This document shows positions 17,053 to 24,945 of a stretch of DNA of 37,627 nt, piece after piece. Location: positions 1 to 37,627 of the forward strand of contig DASPKX010000103.1 in the NCBI GenBank assembly GCA_035627835.1, given 5' to 3'. Source of the stretch: DASPKX01 sp035627835 (GTDB lineage Bacteria > Verrucomicrobiota > Verrucomicrobiia > Limisphaerales > SXQI01). A program made the translations under genes and the position numbers. Numbering within the stretch: the first letter of the stretch is position 1; each line of letters opens with the position of its first letter. Below the pieces are notes generated by a model. The model saw only the letters and a list, made by a program, of their open reading frames with translations, searched no databases and was not told the origin of the DNA.

Positions 17053-18279
17053 TTACGGGGCTAGCGCGGTGGCTTTTTCGAAATCGCGGCAGCGGAGAAG
17101 GGTCATCAACGCGTAGCCGGTGGCGTAGGAGTGGCCGTAATCGTAAAGCGGGTAGTCAAACCAGGAGCCGTCAGTTTCCTGCAAGGGCACAATAATCGAG
17201 GCGATGTCCTGCTTAAACTTCACGCCGCCTGGCCCGAGTTCTTCGATGCATAGCGCCGCGTAATAATGACCGTAGTAGTAGAAGTATCCGGCAACAGCGA
17301 ACCAGGATTCGTGTGGCACTGGGCGTTTGCGGCCCATAGAAAGCCAGCCGTTGCGATCAATCAGCTTCTGCAGCCATTCCGTCATGATGTCATCGGTAAT
17401 GGCTTTGTCACCCCAACGACGGAGAGCGAGGTTGCAAGCTTGCGAGCGGCCCAGGCTGCCTGCGGGTCGGTTGACCGGGTGCATGGGGTTCTTCCAGAGG
17501 TACAGACCGTAGAGATAGCTGTGGTCCGGCTTCTGTTGCTTTTTCAGCGAGTCAGTCGCGCGCTTCACGATCCGCTCAGGGATTTCGATGCCGATCTTCT
17601 TGGCATCATGCAACGCGAGCAGCCCTGTGGCTGTGGTGAAGCTCGCGGTGTCGGAAGCAGGTTGCTTGGCGCCGATGTCGAAGTCGTAGTAGCCCCAGCC
17701 CCCTTGCACGGACTCATACTCCTGAAGGAGTTTGATCTGGCCGCGAATCGCTTCCTTGATTTGCTCCTTACGCTCCGCGCTCTGACCCTGGCGATTGTGC
17801 GCCGCAACGAGAGCTTTGAGCCCATAGGAATGACCCCAGACGTTGTAGATGGCCACGGTGTCGGCCCGGCGGACCTTGGGCAGATACTTGAGCATCCAGT
17901 CTTCGCCTTTATCGACGGCAGCGCGCACCTGAGCGTTGGTTTTCCATGCGCCGCTTTCGATCAAGCTGAGCAGGGCCAGGGAGCTTGTGCCGGAACGAAA
18001 CGCATCGTGCGCCCCGGGAACGGGCGCGAAGATGTTGAGGTCTTTCGTTCTGGTTGGGTCACCCCAGGAGCCGCTTGGGTTCTGGCGCTTAACCAGGAAC
18101 GCAATTCCGCGTTCAATGGCGGCATCGACCTCAGCGGGAGAGACTGGCTTGGCGCGCTCGCCGATTTCAGGGGCGACGGGCTGCTTCGGAGTCTCCTGCT
18201 TGCCATCTGCAGTCTCCGCCGCGTGATTGCTCGCGACGAGGAGCCCAGCGCTTAAAATACAGAGCAGCGGGAGGCGCAT
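17053..18279 (-). CDS. Exported prenyltransferase/squalene-cyclase-like repeat protein
   Basis: 408 residues, starting with a signal peptide (MRLPLLCILSAGLLVASNHAAE). The mature part shows repeats of the alpha/alpha toroid fold shared by squalene cyclases and prenyltransferases: FLVKRQNPSGSWGD, YESVQGGWGYYDF and LQETDGSWFDYP, each with the Q-x3-G-x-W pattern. The acidic DxDD motif of true squalene cyclases is not visible. With export to the periplasm, this argues for a binding or structural role over terpene cyclisation. It begins 2 nt after the stop of the adaptor-like gene, so both belong to one operon. Confidence 0.82.
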   Translation of the reverse strand: MRLPLLCILSAGLLVASNHAAETADGKQETPKQPVAPEIGERAKPVSPAEVDAAIERGIAFLVKRQNPSGSWGDPTRTKDLNIFAPVPGAHDAFRSGTSSLALLSLIESGAWKTNAQVRAAVDKGEDWMLKYLPKVRRADTVAIYNVWGHSYGLKALVAAHNRQGQSAERKEQIKEAIRGQIKLLQEYESVQGGWGYYDFDIGAKQPASDTASFTTATGLLALHDAKKIGIEIPERIVKRATDSLKKQQKPDHSYLYGLYLWKNPMHPVNRPAGSLGRSQACNLALRRWGDKAITDDIMTEWLQKLIDRNGWLSMGRKRPVPHESWFAVAGYFYYYGHYYAALCIEELGPGGVKFKQDIASIIVPLQETDGSWFDYPLYDYGHSYATGYALMTLLRCRDFEKATALAP

Positions 18280-18281
18280 AA

Positions 18282-19745
18282 TTACTGCGCCTTTTCTTCA
18301 GGCTTGTTGGAGAGAACTTTGTCCCCTTCCTTCAGGCCATCGGTGATTTCAACCTTGTTGTCGTCCGAGGAGCCGGTCTTCACCACGCGCTTCTCTGGCT
18401 TGCCATTCGGGCTGGCGAGATAAACGACTTTGTCGTTGCCTTCGGTGAACACGGAGGCCTTAGGCACGAGCATGGCTGCGGATTTTTCAACATCGTTGAA
18501 GTGGATCGTGCAGTTCATGCCGGGAGCGAGCGGGAGGCCATCCTTGCTGGTGAGAGCGAGCTTGGCTTCGAAGCCGCCACCAGGCAGCGGAACGAGGCGG
18601 ACATCTTCAACCGTGACCGTAAGTTTTTTGTCCGGGGCAATGGTCGGGATCGCTTCGCCCTTGAGGCCGGGCTTGATGTATTGGAGTTCCGATTCAGGAA
18701 TGGTCGTGCGAACGATCAGCTTGTCCGCGTTAACGACTGTCATGAACACTTCATGGGGAGCAACCTTGCCGCCGGAGACCAGCTTCTTCGCAGACTCAGC
18801 AGCCGTGGGCCATTTGCCGTTCTGGCAGATGCCGTAATAAACGATGCCATCAAAAGGAGCGGTGACGTCCATGCGCTTCAAGTCTTCACGCAGGTCGTCG
18901 AGCTTTTTGTCGCTCTTCCGTGAATCGCGGCGGAGCTTTTCCAAGTCCGCTTCTTTCTTGGCCAACGTGGTAGGCAGAGTGGCTTCCGCGAGAATGACCG
19001 CGAAGTCCTGCTCGTTCTTGGATTGAAGCAGCTTCTGGCGCTCGCGAGGAATGTTGACGCTCAGCTCGCGTTCGGTCGTCTGCTTGGTGGTTTCCAGGCG
19101 GAAGGTGGCGGCTTCGACAGCGAACTTTTGGCGTTTCAGGACGATCTCCTCAGTTTCCTCGGTGAGATGGTCCTGCTTGTACATTTTCTCAAGTTGCTTC
19201 AGCTCCTCGGCCTGATCATTAAGATAATAAACCGCATTCGTGAGTGAGAAACGGGCATTGTTCTCGCGCTGCGCACGCTGCACGGTCTCGAAGTAAGAAA
19301 AATCTTCGTTGGCAACCTTGTGAGCCACCTTGGCTGCTTCGAGCTTGAGCGGAGTCGTTGAGCGGAGATTGTTCAGCTCAGCGTAAGCAAGGTCCATGGC
19401 GAGCTTGCTGCCAGCGCGATCCTGCTCAAGGTCAGTGATCTGTTCCTGAATTTTTTCCAGATCGAACTTAACGAGCTTCTCGCCTTTTTTAACCGTGGCG
19501 CCATGCTGCGTGGCTTCAACGATGGTGAGATCAGCCCAAACCTTCGGCCCAACCTTGATCGGCGCCATCTCTCCTGCTTCGAAGATGCCATCCACCTTCA
19601 CTTTGGCTTTCAAGGAACCGCGGGAGACTTCGACCGCAGGGTTAACAATCGGAACTTCGTCCTTGGACGCAGCGAAAGCAGGAGCCGTGGCGGCGAGCAG
19701 AGCGAAAGCGGAGATGGGGAGGAGTCGGTTGAGTGACGTTTTCAT
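18282..19745 (-). CDS. Periplasmic adaptor (HlyD/RND membrane-fusion-like) protein
   Basis: 487 residues with a signal peptide (FALLAATAPAFA|A). A beta-barrel/lipoyl region is followed by a long helical hairpin of about 170 residues, rich in Lys/Glu/Leu. The second lipoyl half contains MDVTAPFDGIVYYG, the usual membrane-fusion-protein signature. The C-terminal domain has APGMNCTIHF and VVKTGSSDDNKVEITDGLKEGDKVL, as in RND/ABC efflux adaptors. No inner-membrane transporter is adjacent; the only operon partner is the exported toroid protein. The 407-nt region upstream carries a phased repeat that may control it. Confidence 0.85.
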   Translation of the reverse strand: MKTSLNRLLPISAFALLAATAPAFAASKDEVPIVNPAVEVSRGSLKAKVKVDGIFEAGEMAPIKVGPKVWADLTIVEATQHGATVKKGEKLVKFDLEKIQEQITDLEQDRAGSKLAMDLAYAELNNLRSTTPLKLEAAKVAHKVANEDFSYFETVQRAQRENNARFSLTNAVYYLNDQAEELKQLEKMYKQDHLTEETEEIVLKRQKFAVEAATFRLETTKQTTERELSVNIPRERQKLLQSKNEQDFAVILAEATLPTTLAKKEADLEKLRRDSRKSDKKLDDLREDLKRMDVTAPFDGIVYYGICQNGKWPTAAESAKKLVSGGKVAPHEVFMTVVNADKLIVRTTIPESELQYIKPGLKGEAIPTIAPDKKLTVTVEDVRLVPLPGGGFEAKLALTSKDGLPLAPGMNCTIHFNDVEKSAAMLVPKASVFTEGNDKVVYLASPNGKPEKRVVKTGSSDDNKVEITDGLKEGDKVLSNKPEEKAQ

Positions 19746-20152
19746 GACGGTTATGCCAGTATGTAGAGGCGCTTAAAGAAATGTGACAAGGAATTTTGAA
19801 GGCGAGACATCCGCAGATAGAGCCAAGCGCCCCCCCCATCACAAAAAAACGTGTTTATCGTGTTTTCTTAAGGAATCCGCGTGTTTCCACTATGTGAAAA
19901 TGTGTTTTTGGACAGATGGAATGTGTTTCTGGACATACCCATGCGTGCGCTGGAAATCGGTCATTACCATGCGGAGCGCTGTCAAAAGAGCTTGCGCGTG
20001 GGGCAGGGGAGAAGCATGCGGGTGTCATAGTTAGTCGGCTTCGGGCAGATCTCTGCCACGTCAAAGCTTGTAACGCAACATGACAACGTGAGCAAGAGGA
20101 AAGCGTGGCTGCAAAGAACCCCGCACATAGAGGAGGTGGTGAAAGCGCTCGG
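19746..20152. other. 407-nt gene-free region upstream of the adaptor operon
   Basis: This stretch lies between the start of the adaptor gene and the stop of the cysteine desulfurase gene, both on the minus strand. No supported ORF was found. It contains the phased GTGTTT array, an eight-C tract at 19830-19837 and an A-rich run at 19843-19849. On the minus strand these read as an AAACAC array, then a T-run, then a G-run, ending about 80 nt before the adaptor ATG. Confidence 0.7.
19851..19928 (-). promoter_or_regulatory. Phased array of AAACAC (GTGTTT) sites, candidate operator
   Basis: On the plus strand GTGTTT occurs at 19851, 19860, 19881, 19902 and 19923. The last four are exactly 21 bp apart, which is two helical turns, so a protein binding them would contact one DNA face. 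Two neighbouring units extend the match to ATGTGTTT(T/C)TGGACA (19900-19914 and 19921-19935). The array lies about 105-180 nt before the adaptor gene start. Part of it recurs at 29981-30036. Confidence 0.55.
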
Positions 20153-21334
20153 TTATGGGCTGACGGCGCGGAGGTCAGCGACAATATTCGGCAGGACGTT
20201 CAACAGGAGGTCGATTTCAGCCTCTGTGTTGTAATAGCCGACGCTGAAGCGAAGCGAGCCCCGGGCGAGATCGCGATCCAGGCCCATCGCCGTGAGGACG
20301 TGCGAAGGCTCGAGTGACCCGGTCGTGCAAGCGCTGCCGCTGGAGGCGCAGATGTTGTGCTGGTCCAGCTTGAGGAGGATCGCTTCAGCTTCAATTTTGC
20401 TGAACGCGATATTAGAAGTGTTCGGAAGGCGAGCGTCGCGGCAACCGTTTCGGGAGGTTCCTGGAATTGAGCGCAAGATGCCTTCCTCCAGCTTATCGCG
20501 AAGTTTGCGCACACGCCCGTTCTCCTCCGGCAGCCGTTCCTGTGCGAGCTGAGCGGCTCGTCCAAAGCCGATGATGTAGGGGACGTTTTCCGTGCCCGCG
20601 CGTTTGCCTCGCTCCTGATGGCCGCCGACGAGGTAGGGAGAATACTTCGCGTGCTTGCGCACGTAGAGGACACCAATGCCCTTTGGCGCGTGAAGTTTGT
20701 GCGCCGAGAGCGAAAGCATGTCCACGCCGAGCGCTTTGACGTCGATGGGAATCTTGCCCGCGACCTGGACCGCGTCGGTGTGAAAGAGCACCCCTTTGCT
20801 CTGACAAATGGCGGCGATTTCATCGATCGGGAAGAGAACGCCAGTCTCGTTGTTCGCCCACATGATGGAGACAATGGCCGTGTCCGGCCGGATGCTCTCG
20901 TGAAGCAGGTGGAGGTCTAACGAGCCGTCTGGCTCGATGGGCAGGAAAGTGACTTCGTGCCCCTGCTTTTGCAGGCGCTTGCTGTGGTTGAGGACAGAGG
21001 AATGCTCAACGCTGGTGGTGATGACGTGGCGTTTGCCTGGATGCGTGGTGAGCGCGCTTTGAATGGCGGTGTTGTTGCTTTCGGTGCCGCAGCTGGTGAA
21101 GATAATCTCACGCGGATCGGCGTTGATGAGGTTGGCAATGGTTTCGCGCGCGGCCTCAATCTGTTTGCCGAGCTGATTGCCGAAGGTGTAAGCGCTCGAT
21201 GCGTTCCCCCAGAAATCGCGGAAGTACGGCAGCATGGCGTCAATGACCTCGGGCGCCACGGAAGTGGTGGCGTTGTTATCGAGGTAGCAGACTTTCTGTC
21301 CGCGATGATCCGCTGCTGGAGGGGCAACATTCAT
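20153..21334 (-). CDS. Cysteine desulfurase, NifS/IscS type
   Basis: This PLP enzyme takes sulfur from cysteine for iron-sulfur cluster or thio-cofactor assembly. It has 393 residues of class V aminotransferase fold. The N-terminus is VCYLDNNATT. H111 lies in SVEHSSVLN, the PLP lysine is K213 in SLSAHKLHAPKG, and the catalytic cysteine is C336 in SSGSACTTGSLEPSHVL. The long loop around that cysteine marks a group I (NifS/IscS) enzyme, not a SufS one. No iscU, nifU or isc regulator is nearby. lipA, itself a consumer of sulfur and clusters, is in the window but distant. Confidence 0.95.
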   Translation of the reverse strand: MNVAPPAADHRGQKVCYLDNNATTSVAPEVIDAMLPYFRDFWGNASSAYTFGNQLGKQIEAARETIANLINADPREIIFTSCGTESNNTAIQSALTTHPGKRHVITTSVEHSSVLNHSKRLQKQGHEVTFLPIEPDGSLDLHLLHESIRPDTAIVSIMWANNETGVLFPIDEIAAICQSKGVLFHTDAVQVAGKIPIDVKALGVDMLSLSAHKLHAPKGIGVLYVRKHAKYSPYLVGGHQERGKRAGTENVPYIIGFGRAAQLAQERLPEENGRVRKLRDKLEEGILRSIPGTSRNGCRDARLPNTSNIAFSKIEAEAILLKLDQHNICASSGSACTTGSLEPSHVLTAMGLDRDLARGSLRFSVGYYNTEAEIDLLLNVLPNIVADLRAVSP

Positions 21335-21604
21335 TTGTCAGACTGAGGATTAAAGCTGAGTAAAAGGGCGAGAGGCAAAGGAATTTTGTGGCATAAAGGA
21401 GAGAGAAGGAGGTCCGCAGACTTCGCAGATTAACGCAGATCAGGAAGAACGGAAGTTGAGCAGAGTAGAACATGACGCAATTCGCGCGTGGCACCGCCGC
21501 CGCCAACATCGGATGAGGGTTGAATAGTGAGCCTCCTTTCGTCGGGCTGCTACATTTAAGAGAGGGAGCTTGACCGGGTGGCGGAGAGGCTCTTTAACGG
21601 CGCG
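21335..21604. other. Divergent intergenic region
   Basis: About 270 nt between the divergent starts of the desulfurase and dehydrogenase genes; both promoters should be here. No regulatory box was recognised. It contains a CGCAGA-type dispersed repeat at about 21412-21440 (CCGCAGACTTCGCAGATTAA then CGCAGAT), related in style to the cluster near 14.7 kb. Confidence 0.5.
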
Positions 21605-22558
21605 ATGGAAATTGTGGTCGTTGATGGGCATACGCTCAATCCCGGGGATCTGAGCTGGCAAGGAGTTCAACGCTTCGGAGCCACGACCATTCACCCGCGC
21701 ACTGCCCCCTCGGAAATCGTGGATCGTTGCCAAAATGCGGAGGCGGTTCTGACGAACAAGGTGCCCTTTTCTGCGGAGACGATCGGCCAATTGCCGGGTC
21801 TGAAGTACATCGGGGTCACCGCAACTGGGTACAACATCATTGATGTGGAAGCTGCGAAGCGGCGGGGAATCGTCGTCTCCAATGTCCCGGAATATGGGAC
21901 GGCTTCCGTGGCGCAGCACACGTTCGCGCTGCTTCTGGAACTCACCCAAAACGTTGGGGCTCACGCGGAGGGGGTGCGGCAGGGGCGATGGTCGCGCCAA
22001 CCGGATTTCTGTTATTGGGACAAGCCGCTTGTCGAGTTGCAAGGGTTGACGCTGGTGATCCTTGGGTTCGGGCGCATCGGGCAGGCGGTTGGGAGGATCG
22101 GGTTGGCTTTTGGCATGCGAGTCGTGGCTGTTGGGCGGAAGCCGCTCTCGAAGGAGCTGGATTGGGCGGAGCAGTTGCCGCTGGAGCAAGCGCTTGGGCA
22201 AGCGGACGTGCTTTCCCTGCACTGTCCTTTAACGCCGGAAACCAAAGGGATCATCAATCGGGAGCGGCTACAACAGATGAAAAAAACGGCGTTCCTGGTG
22301 AACACGAGTCGCGGGCCGCTGATTGTTGATCAAGACCTAGCCGATGCGTTGAACGAGGGCAACCTGGCAGGCGCCGCCCTGGACGTGCTCAGCGTGGAGC
22401 CGCCGCCGGTATCCAATCCGTTGCTCTCGGCCAAAAATTGCCTGATCACGCCTCACCAGGCTTGGGCGACCTTTGCGGCGCGGAAGCGCCTTCTGGAGAT
22501 GTCCGTGGCCAACCTGGAGGCGTTTGCTCGCGGGACGCCGACGAATCGCGTCGCGTGA
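21605..22558 (+). CDS. D-2-hydroxyacid dehydrogenase (glycerate/hydroxypyruvate-type)
   Basis: 317 residues from the ATG at 21605; a GTG at 21578 would add nine. The fold is the NAD-dependent D-2-hydroxyacid dehydrogenase type. The substrate loop contains GVTATGYNIIDVEAA. The dinucleotide motif is LGFGRIGQAVG, the catalytic Arg lies in VNTSRGPLI, and the catalytic His in ITPHQAW. The overall pattern is closest to glycerate dehydrogenase (HprA), which interconverts hydroxypyruvate and glycerate, but the substrate cannot be proved from sequence. It stands alone, with a 78-nt gap to the SurA-like gene. Confidence 0.9.
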   Translation: MEIVVVDGHTLNPGDLSWQGVQRFGATTIHPRTAPSEIVDRCQNAEAVLTNKVPFSAETIGQLPGLKYIGVTATGYNIIDVEAAKRRGIVVSNVPEYGTASVAQHTFALLLELTQNVGAHAEGVRQGRWSRQPDFCYWDKPLVELQGLTLVILGFGRIGQAVGRIGLAFGMRVVAVGRKPLSKELDWAEQLPLEQALGQADVLSLHCPLTPETKGIINRERLQQMKKTAFLVNTSRGPLIVDQDLADALNEGNLAGAALDVLSVEPPPVSNPLLSAKNCLITPHQAWATFAARKRLLEMSVANLEAFARGTPTNRVA

Positions 22559-22636
22559 CCGATCTTTAGGAAGTTGCGAGCGGGAATGTTTGTTGACCCT
22601 GCTGGAAGCCACTCCTAGTATGCTGGAATTAGTGCA

Positions 22637-23590
22637 ATGAAACGTTTTGTTTCTTTATTGGCTCTGATCGCGAGCCTGGCTTCTGCGCGCGCCGCAGCGC
22701 CGGAGTTGGTCAATGGCGTCCTGGTGATCGTGAACGACAACGTGATCACGTACAAGGACGTGCAGAACTCCATTATTCCGGACCTCGAATTTTTGGAACG
22801 CCGTTTCGCCGGCCAACCCCAAGCCTTCGAGCAACGCCTTCGCCAGCTCGAAAAGGAGCGCCTGGAACTGCTCGTCGAGAACGCGCTCATTTTGTCGGAG
22901 TTCAACAGCAATCCGCGGTATCAGTTGCCGGAGAGCTACATCGAGAGCCGCATCAATGATGACATTCGCAAATACGGTGATCGCCTGACGATGACCAAGA
23001 CCTTGCAGGCGCAAGGGCTCACGTATGAAGCCTATCGCAAGAAGGTGCGTGAGAAGATTATTCTGGAGCTGATGTGGCGCCATCATGTGCCAGTGGATCC
23101 CTTGGTTTCCCCGGCAAAAATCGAGCGCTACTACGAGGAGAACAAAGATAAGTATCGCCTCTCTGACCAAGTGAAGCTGCGGATGATCGTTCTGCAAAAA
23201 CGTCCAGGCGGAGCGGATCCGGCTGCCTTGGCCAAGGAAATTAACGCAAAGCTCGCGGAAGGCGCTCCGTTCGATGAGATGGCCCGCATTTATTCCCAAG
23301 GCTCCCAGGCCGCAAATGGCGGGGATTGGGGTTGGGTCGAGAAAAATATTCTCCGCAAAGAATTGGCCGACACCGCCTTCGCCATGAAGCCGAAGGATCC
23401 TGCCAAAACTGTCGATACTCCGGACGCCGTTTACATCATGATGGTTGAGGACGTGAAGCAAGAGCACGTCAAGAGCCTGGTGGACGTGCGCGATGACATC
23501 GAAGCAGCCCTGAAAGCCGACGAGAACAAGAAGATCCGCGAGAAGTGGATCGCTGGCCTGAAGAAGAAGGCCTTCGTCGCGTATTTTTAG
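22637..23590 (+). CDS. SurA-like periplasmic peptidyl-prolyl isomerase/chaperone
   Basis: 317 residues with a signal peptide (MKRFVSLLALIASLASARAAA). The N-terminal chaperone domain of SurA type starts at VNGVLVIVNDNVITYKDV. It includes LLVENALILSEF and a long helical segment. A single parvulin domain follows around residues 175-270, with LAEGAPFDEMARIYSQGSQAANGGDWGW as its signature. E. coli SurA has two parvulin domains; one is common elsewhere. It probably assists folding of outer-membrane proteins. It is followed by a dispersed palindrome. Confidence 0.9.
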   Translation: MKRFVSLLALIASLASARAAAPELVNGVLVIVNDNVITYKDVQNSIIPDLEFLERRFAGQPQAFEQRLRQLEKERLELLVENALILSEFNSNPRYQLPESYIESRINDDIRKYGDRLTMTKTLQAQGLTYEAYRKKVREKIILELMWRHHVPVDPLVSPAKIERYYEENKDKYRLSDQVKLRMIVLQKRPGGADPAALAKEINAKLAEGAPFDEMARIYSQGSQAANGGDWGWVEKNILRKELADTAFAMKPKDPAKTVDTPDAVYIMMVEDVKQEHVKSLVDVRDDIEAALKADENKKIREKWIAGLKKKAFVAYF

Positions 23591-23621
23591 CCGCGGCGTT
23601 GCGGCTCGTTGGCCCCCCTGA

Positions 23622-23648
23622 ATGGTAGGCCTGGTCCCCGACCGGGCG
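23622..23648. repeat. Dispersed GGTC-rich palindrome, copy 2
   Basis: ATGGTAGGCCTGGTCCCC followed by GACCGGGCG. It differs from the copy at 8988-9015 by one substitution and one missing C. It again lies shortly after a gene end, here the SurA-like gene. Confidence 0.7.
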
Positions 23649-23710
23649 CGGCGTAGCGTAATTCACAAGATTGCCTTTACGGCGCCGGGGCCAGCGCTAC
23701 AGTCGCGCGC

Positions 23711-24379
23711 ATGGCTTCTGAGTTCGATCAAACTGAGTTCATCGATACGGACTTCACCCCTTCCCGCCAGGCTGATGAGGCTCCTCGCAGGCCCCAAATC
23801 GCCGCTGCCCAACGCCCCCTCAGTCGCGAGGAGTTGGACAGCAAAGTCAGCGAAGCACAGCAGAAGCTCATCGAGCTGAAGCGCGCGCAGGAGGAATTGG
23901 AACGCGAGCGCGCAGCCCTCGAAGAAGCGCGCCGCCGCCGCGCTGAATACCAAAACGGCCGAGAGGAGATGCTTCAGAATCTCACGCGCGGCATCGGCCT
24001 GCTGGAGGAGGCGGAGTTCAACGCCCGCCGCGACGCGGAACAGATGGCCAAGAGCCTGGTTGATCTTCGTGCGGCCTTGAACAACGTGAGCGGGCTAAAC
24101 GAAGAGCTTTGGACGCAGGAGAATTGGAACACGGAACTTACCCGCGCGCTGACAACATTGGAAAACGCGCGCATGGAATGGAACTCCGCGCGCATGAAGT
24201 TCACCCTGCTGAATGGTGAAGCCGGCGCCGCTCCTGGTCCAAGCGCCAGACTCGGAAAGGCCGTTCTGACCGAAATGTCTCTGAAGCAGTTGGCGAAAGT
24301 TGGCCTTGGGCTAACCTGGCCTTTAGTGCTGGTGGGAGTGTTGATCTTTGGGGCGTTAATGGCTCTGCTGCTCAAATAA
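23711..24379 (+). CDS. Coiled-coil protein with C-terminal membrane anchor (unknown)
   Basis: 222 residues, not recognised. The first ~40 residues are polar and Pro/Arg/Asp-rich. From about residue 38 to 160 the sequence is a long charged helix (SREELDSKVSEAQQKLIELK, then repeated Glu/Arg heptads), a probable coiled coil. Residues ~195-222 form a membrane helix near the very end (GLTWPLVLVGVLIFGALMALLLK). It looks like a tail-anchored cytoplasmic coiled-coil protein. It starts a tight run with two further small membrane proteins, then ogt-like, panB, moaC and a pyruvyltransferase-like gene. Confidence 0.8.
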   Translation: MASEFDQTEFIDTDFTPSRQADEAPRRPQIAAAQRPLSREELDSKVSEAQQKLIELKRAQEELERERAALEEARRRRAEYQNGREEMLQNLTRGIGLLEEAEFNARRDAEQMAKSLVDLRAALNNVSGLNEELWTQENWNTELTRALTTLENARMEWNSARMKFTLLNGEAGAAPGPSARLGKAVLTEMSLKQLAKVGLGLTWPLVLVGVLIFGALMALLLK

Positions 24380-24383
24380 TCCT

Positions 24384-24470
24384 ATGTCTATGGGAGTCGG
24401 TTGGATCGAATTGATAATCCTCACTGGGGTGTTGCTGGGCGTGCTCGTCTTTTTCATGCTCCGGCGGTAG
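24384..24470 (+). CDS. 28-residue single-span membrane protein
   Basis: A short ORF from ATG 24384 to TAG 24470: MSMGVGWIELIILTGVLLGV, then LVFFMLRR. Nearly the whole protein is one hydrophobic helix ending in two arginines, which would place the C-terminus in the cytoplasm. It sits 4 nt after the coiled-coil gene and 8 nt before the next gene, filling the gap between two genes that both encode C-terminal membrane anchors. The tight packing and the clear membrane-segment composition support a real gene. A second ATG two codons in is possible. Confidence 0.7.
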   Translation: MSMGVGWIELIILTGVLLGVLVFFMLRR

Positions 24471-24478
24471 GTTGAGCG

Positions 24479-24940
24479 ATGGCGTTGTTCGTCCGAAAAA
24501 AAGATCCGCTGGAGGAACGGTCGAAAAGCCTCAGCCTGGAGCTGGCTCGGGTGCGCTCGGAGATTGAAGCCATCAAAACCGGCCAACCAAGAGTCCGATC
24601 AACGGCGCGGCCAGGCAAAGCGTTGCGCACACCCATCTTTGAAGCTCCATCCAGCGGGCAGGAGACTGCCCTCCACGCCGAGCCGGCGCCTGAAGTGTTC
24701 AATGAGCTTGGGATGAAGAAATTCAACCTCGCGCATGCGTTTGGGCGGCTGCAGGCGCAGTTCCGCGGGCCGGACACGAGCAACCCCAAGCTTGTGAGTT
24801 ACCTGGCGGCCGGAAGCATCCGCGGCCTCAAACCGCTGCGATACGAGAAGCGGGTAGCCCGCAACCGGTTCATCGCGCTCTGCATTGTGCTGCTGCTTTT
24901 GCTGTGGGGATTGTTGGCCGTGGTGTTCCAAGCTCGATAA
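24479..24940 (+). CDS. Small protein with N-terminal helix and C-terminal membrane anchor (unknown)
   Basis: 153 residues, not recognised. The N-terminal ~35 residues form a charged helix (MALFVRKKDPLEERSKSLSL, then a Glu/Arg-rich segment), a probable short coiled coil. A Pro/Ala-rich linker follows. A conserved-looking block comes next (FNLAHAFGRLQAQFRGP, then KLVSYLAAGSIRGLKPLRYEKRVARNR). The C-terminal 25 residues are a membrane helix (ALCIVLLLLLWGLLAVVF). The design matches the first gene of the cluster. ATG 24479 is 8 nt after the 28-residue gene. Confidence 0.78.
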   Translation: MALFVRKKDPLEERSKSLSLELARVRSEIEAIKTGQPRVRSTARPGKALRTPIFEAPSSGQETALHAEPAPEVFNELGMKKFNLAHAFGRLQAQFRGPDTSNPKLVSYLAAGSIRGLKPLRYEKRVARNRFIALCIVLLLLLWGLLAVVFQAR

Positions 24941-24945
24941 TTTTT

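Noticed and set aside
17266..18255. Long open frame antisense to the cyclase-like gene (329 residues)
   Set aside because: It lies wholly within the supported gene, and its product shows no recognisable motif or start signal.
19851..19935. Regularly spaced repeats considered as a CRISPR array
   Set aside because: The shared unit is only six to fifteen bases, the 21-bp period is too short for repeat plus spacer, and no cas gene is present.
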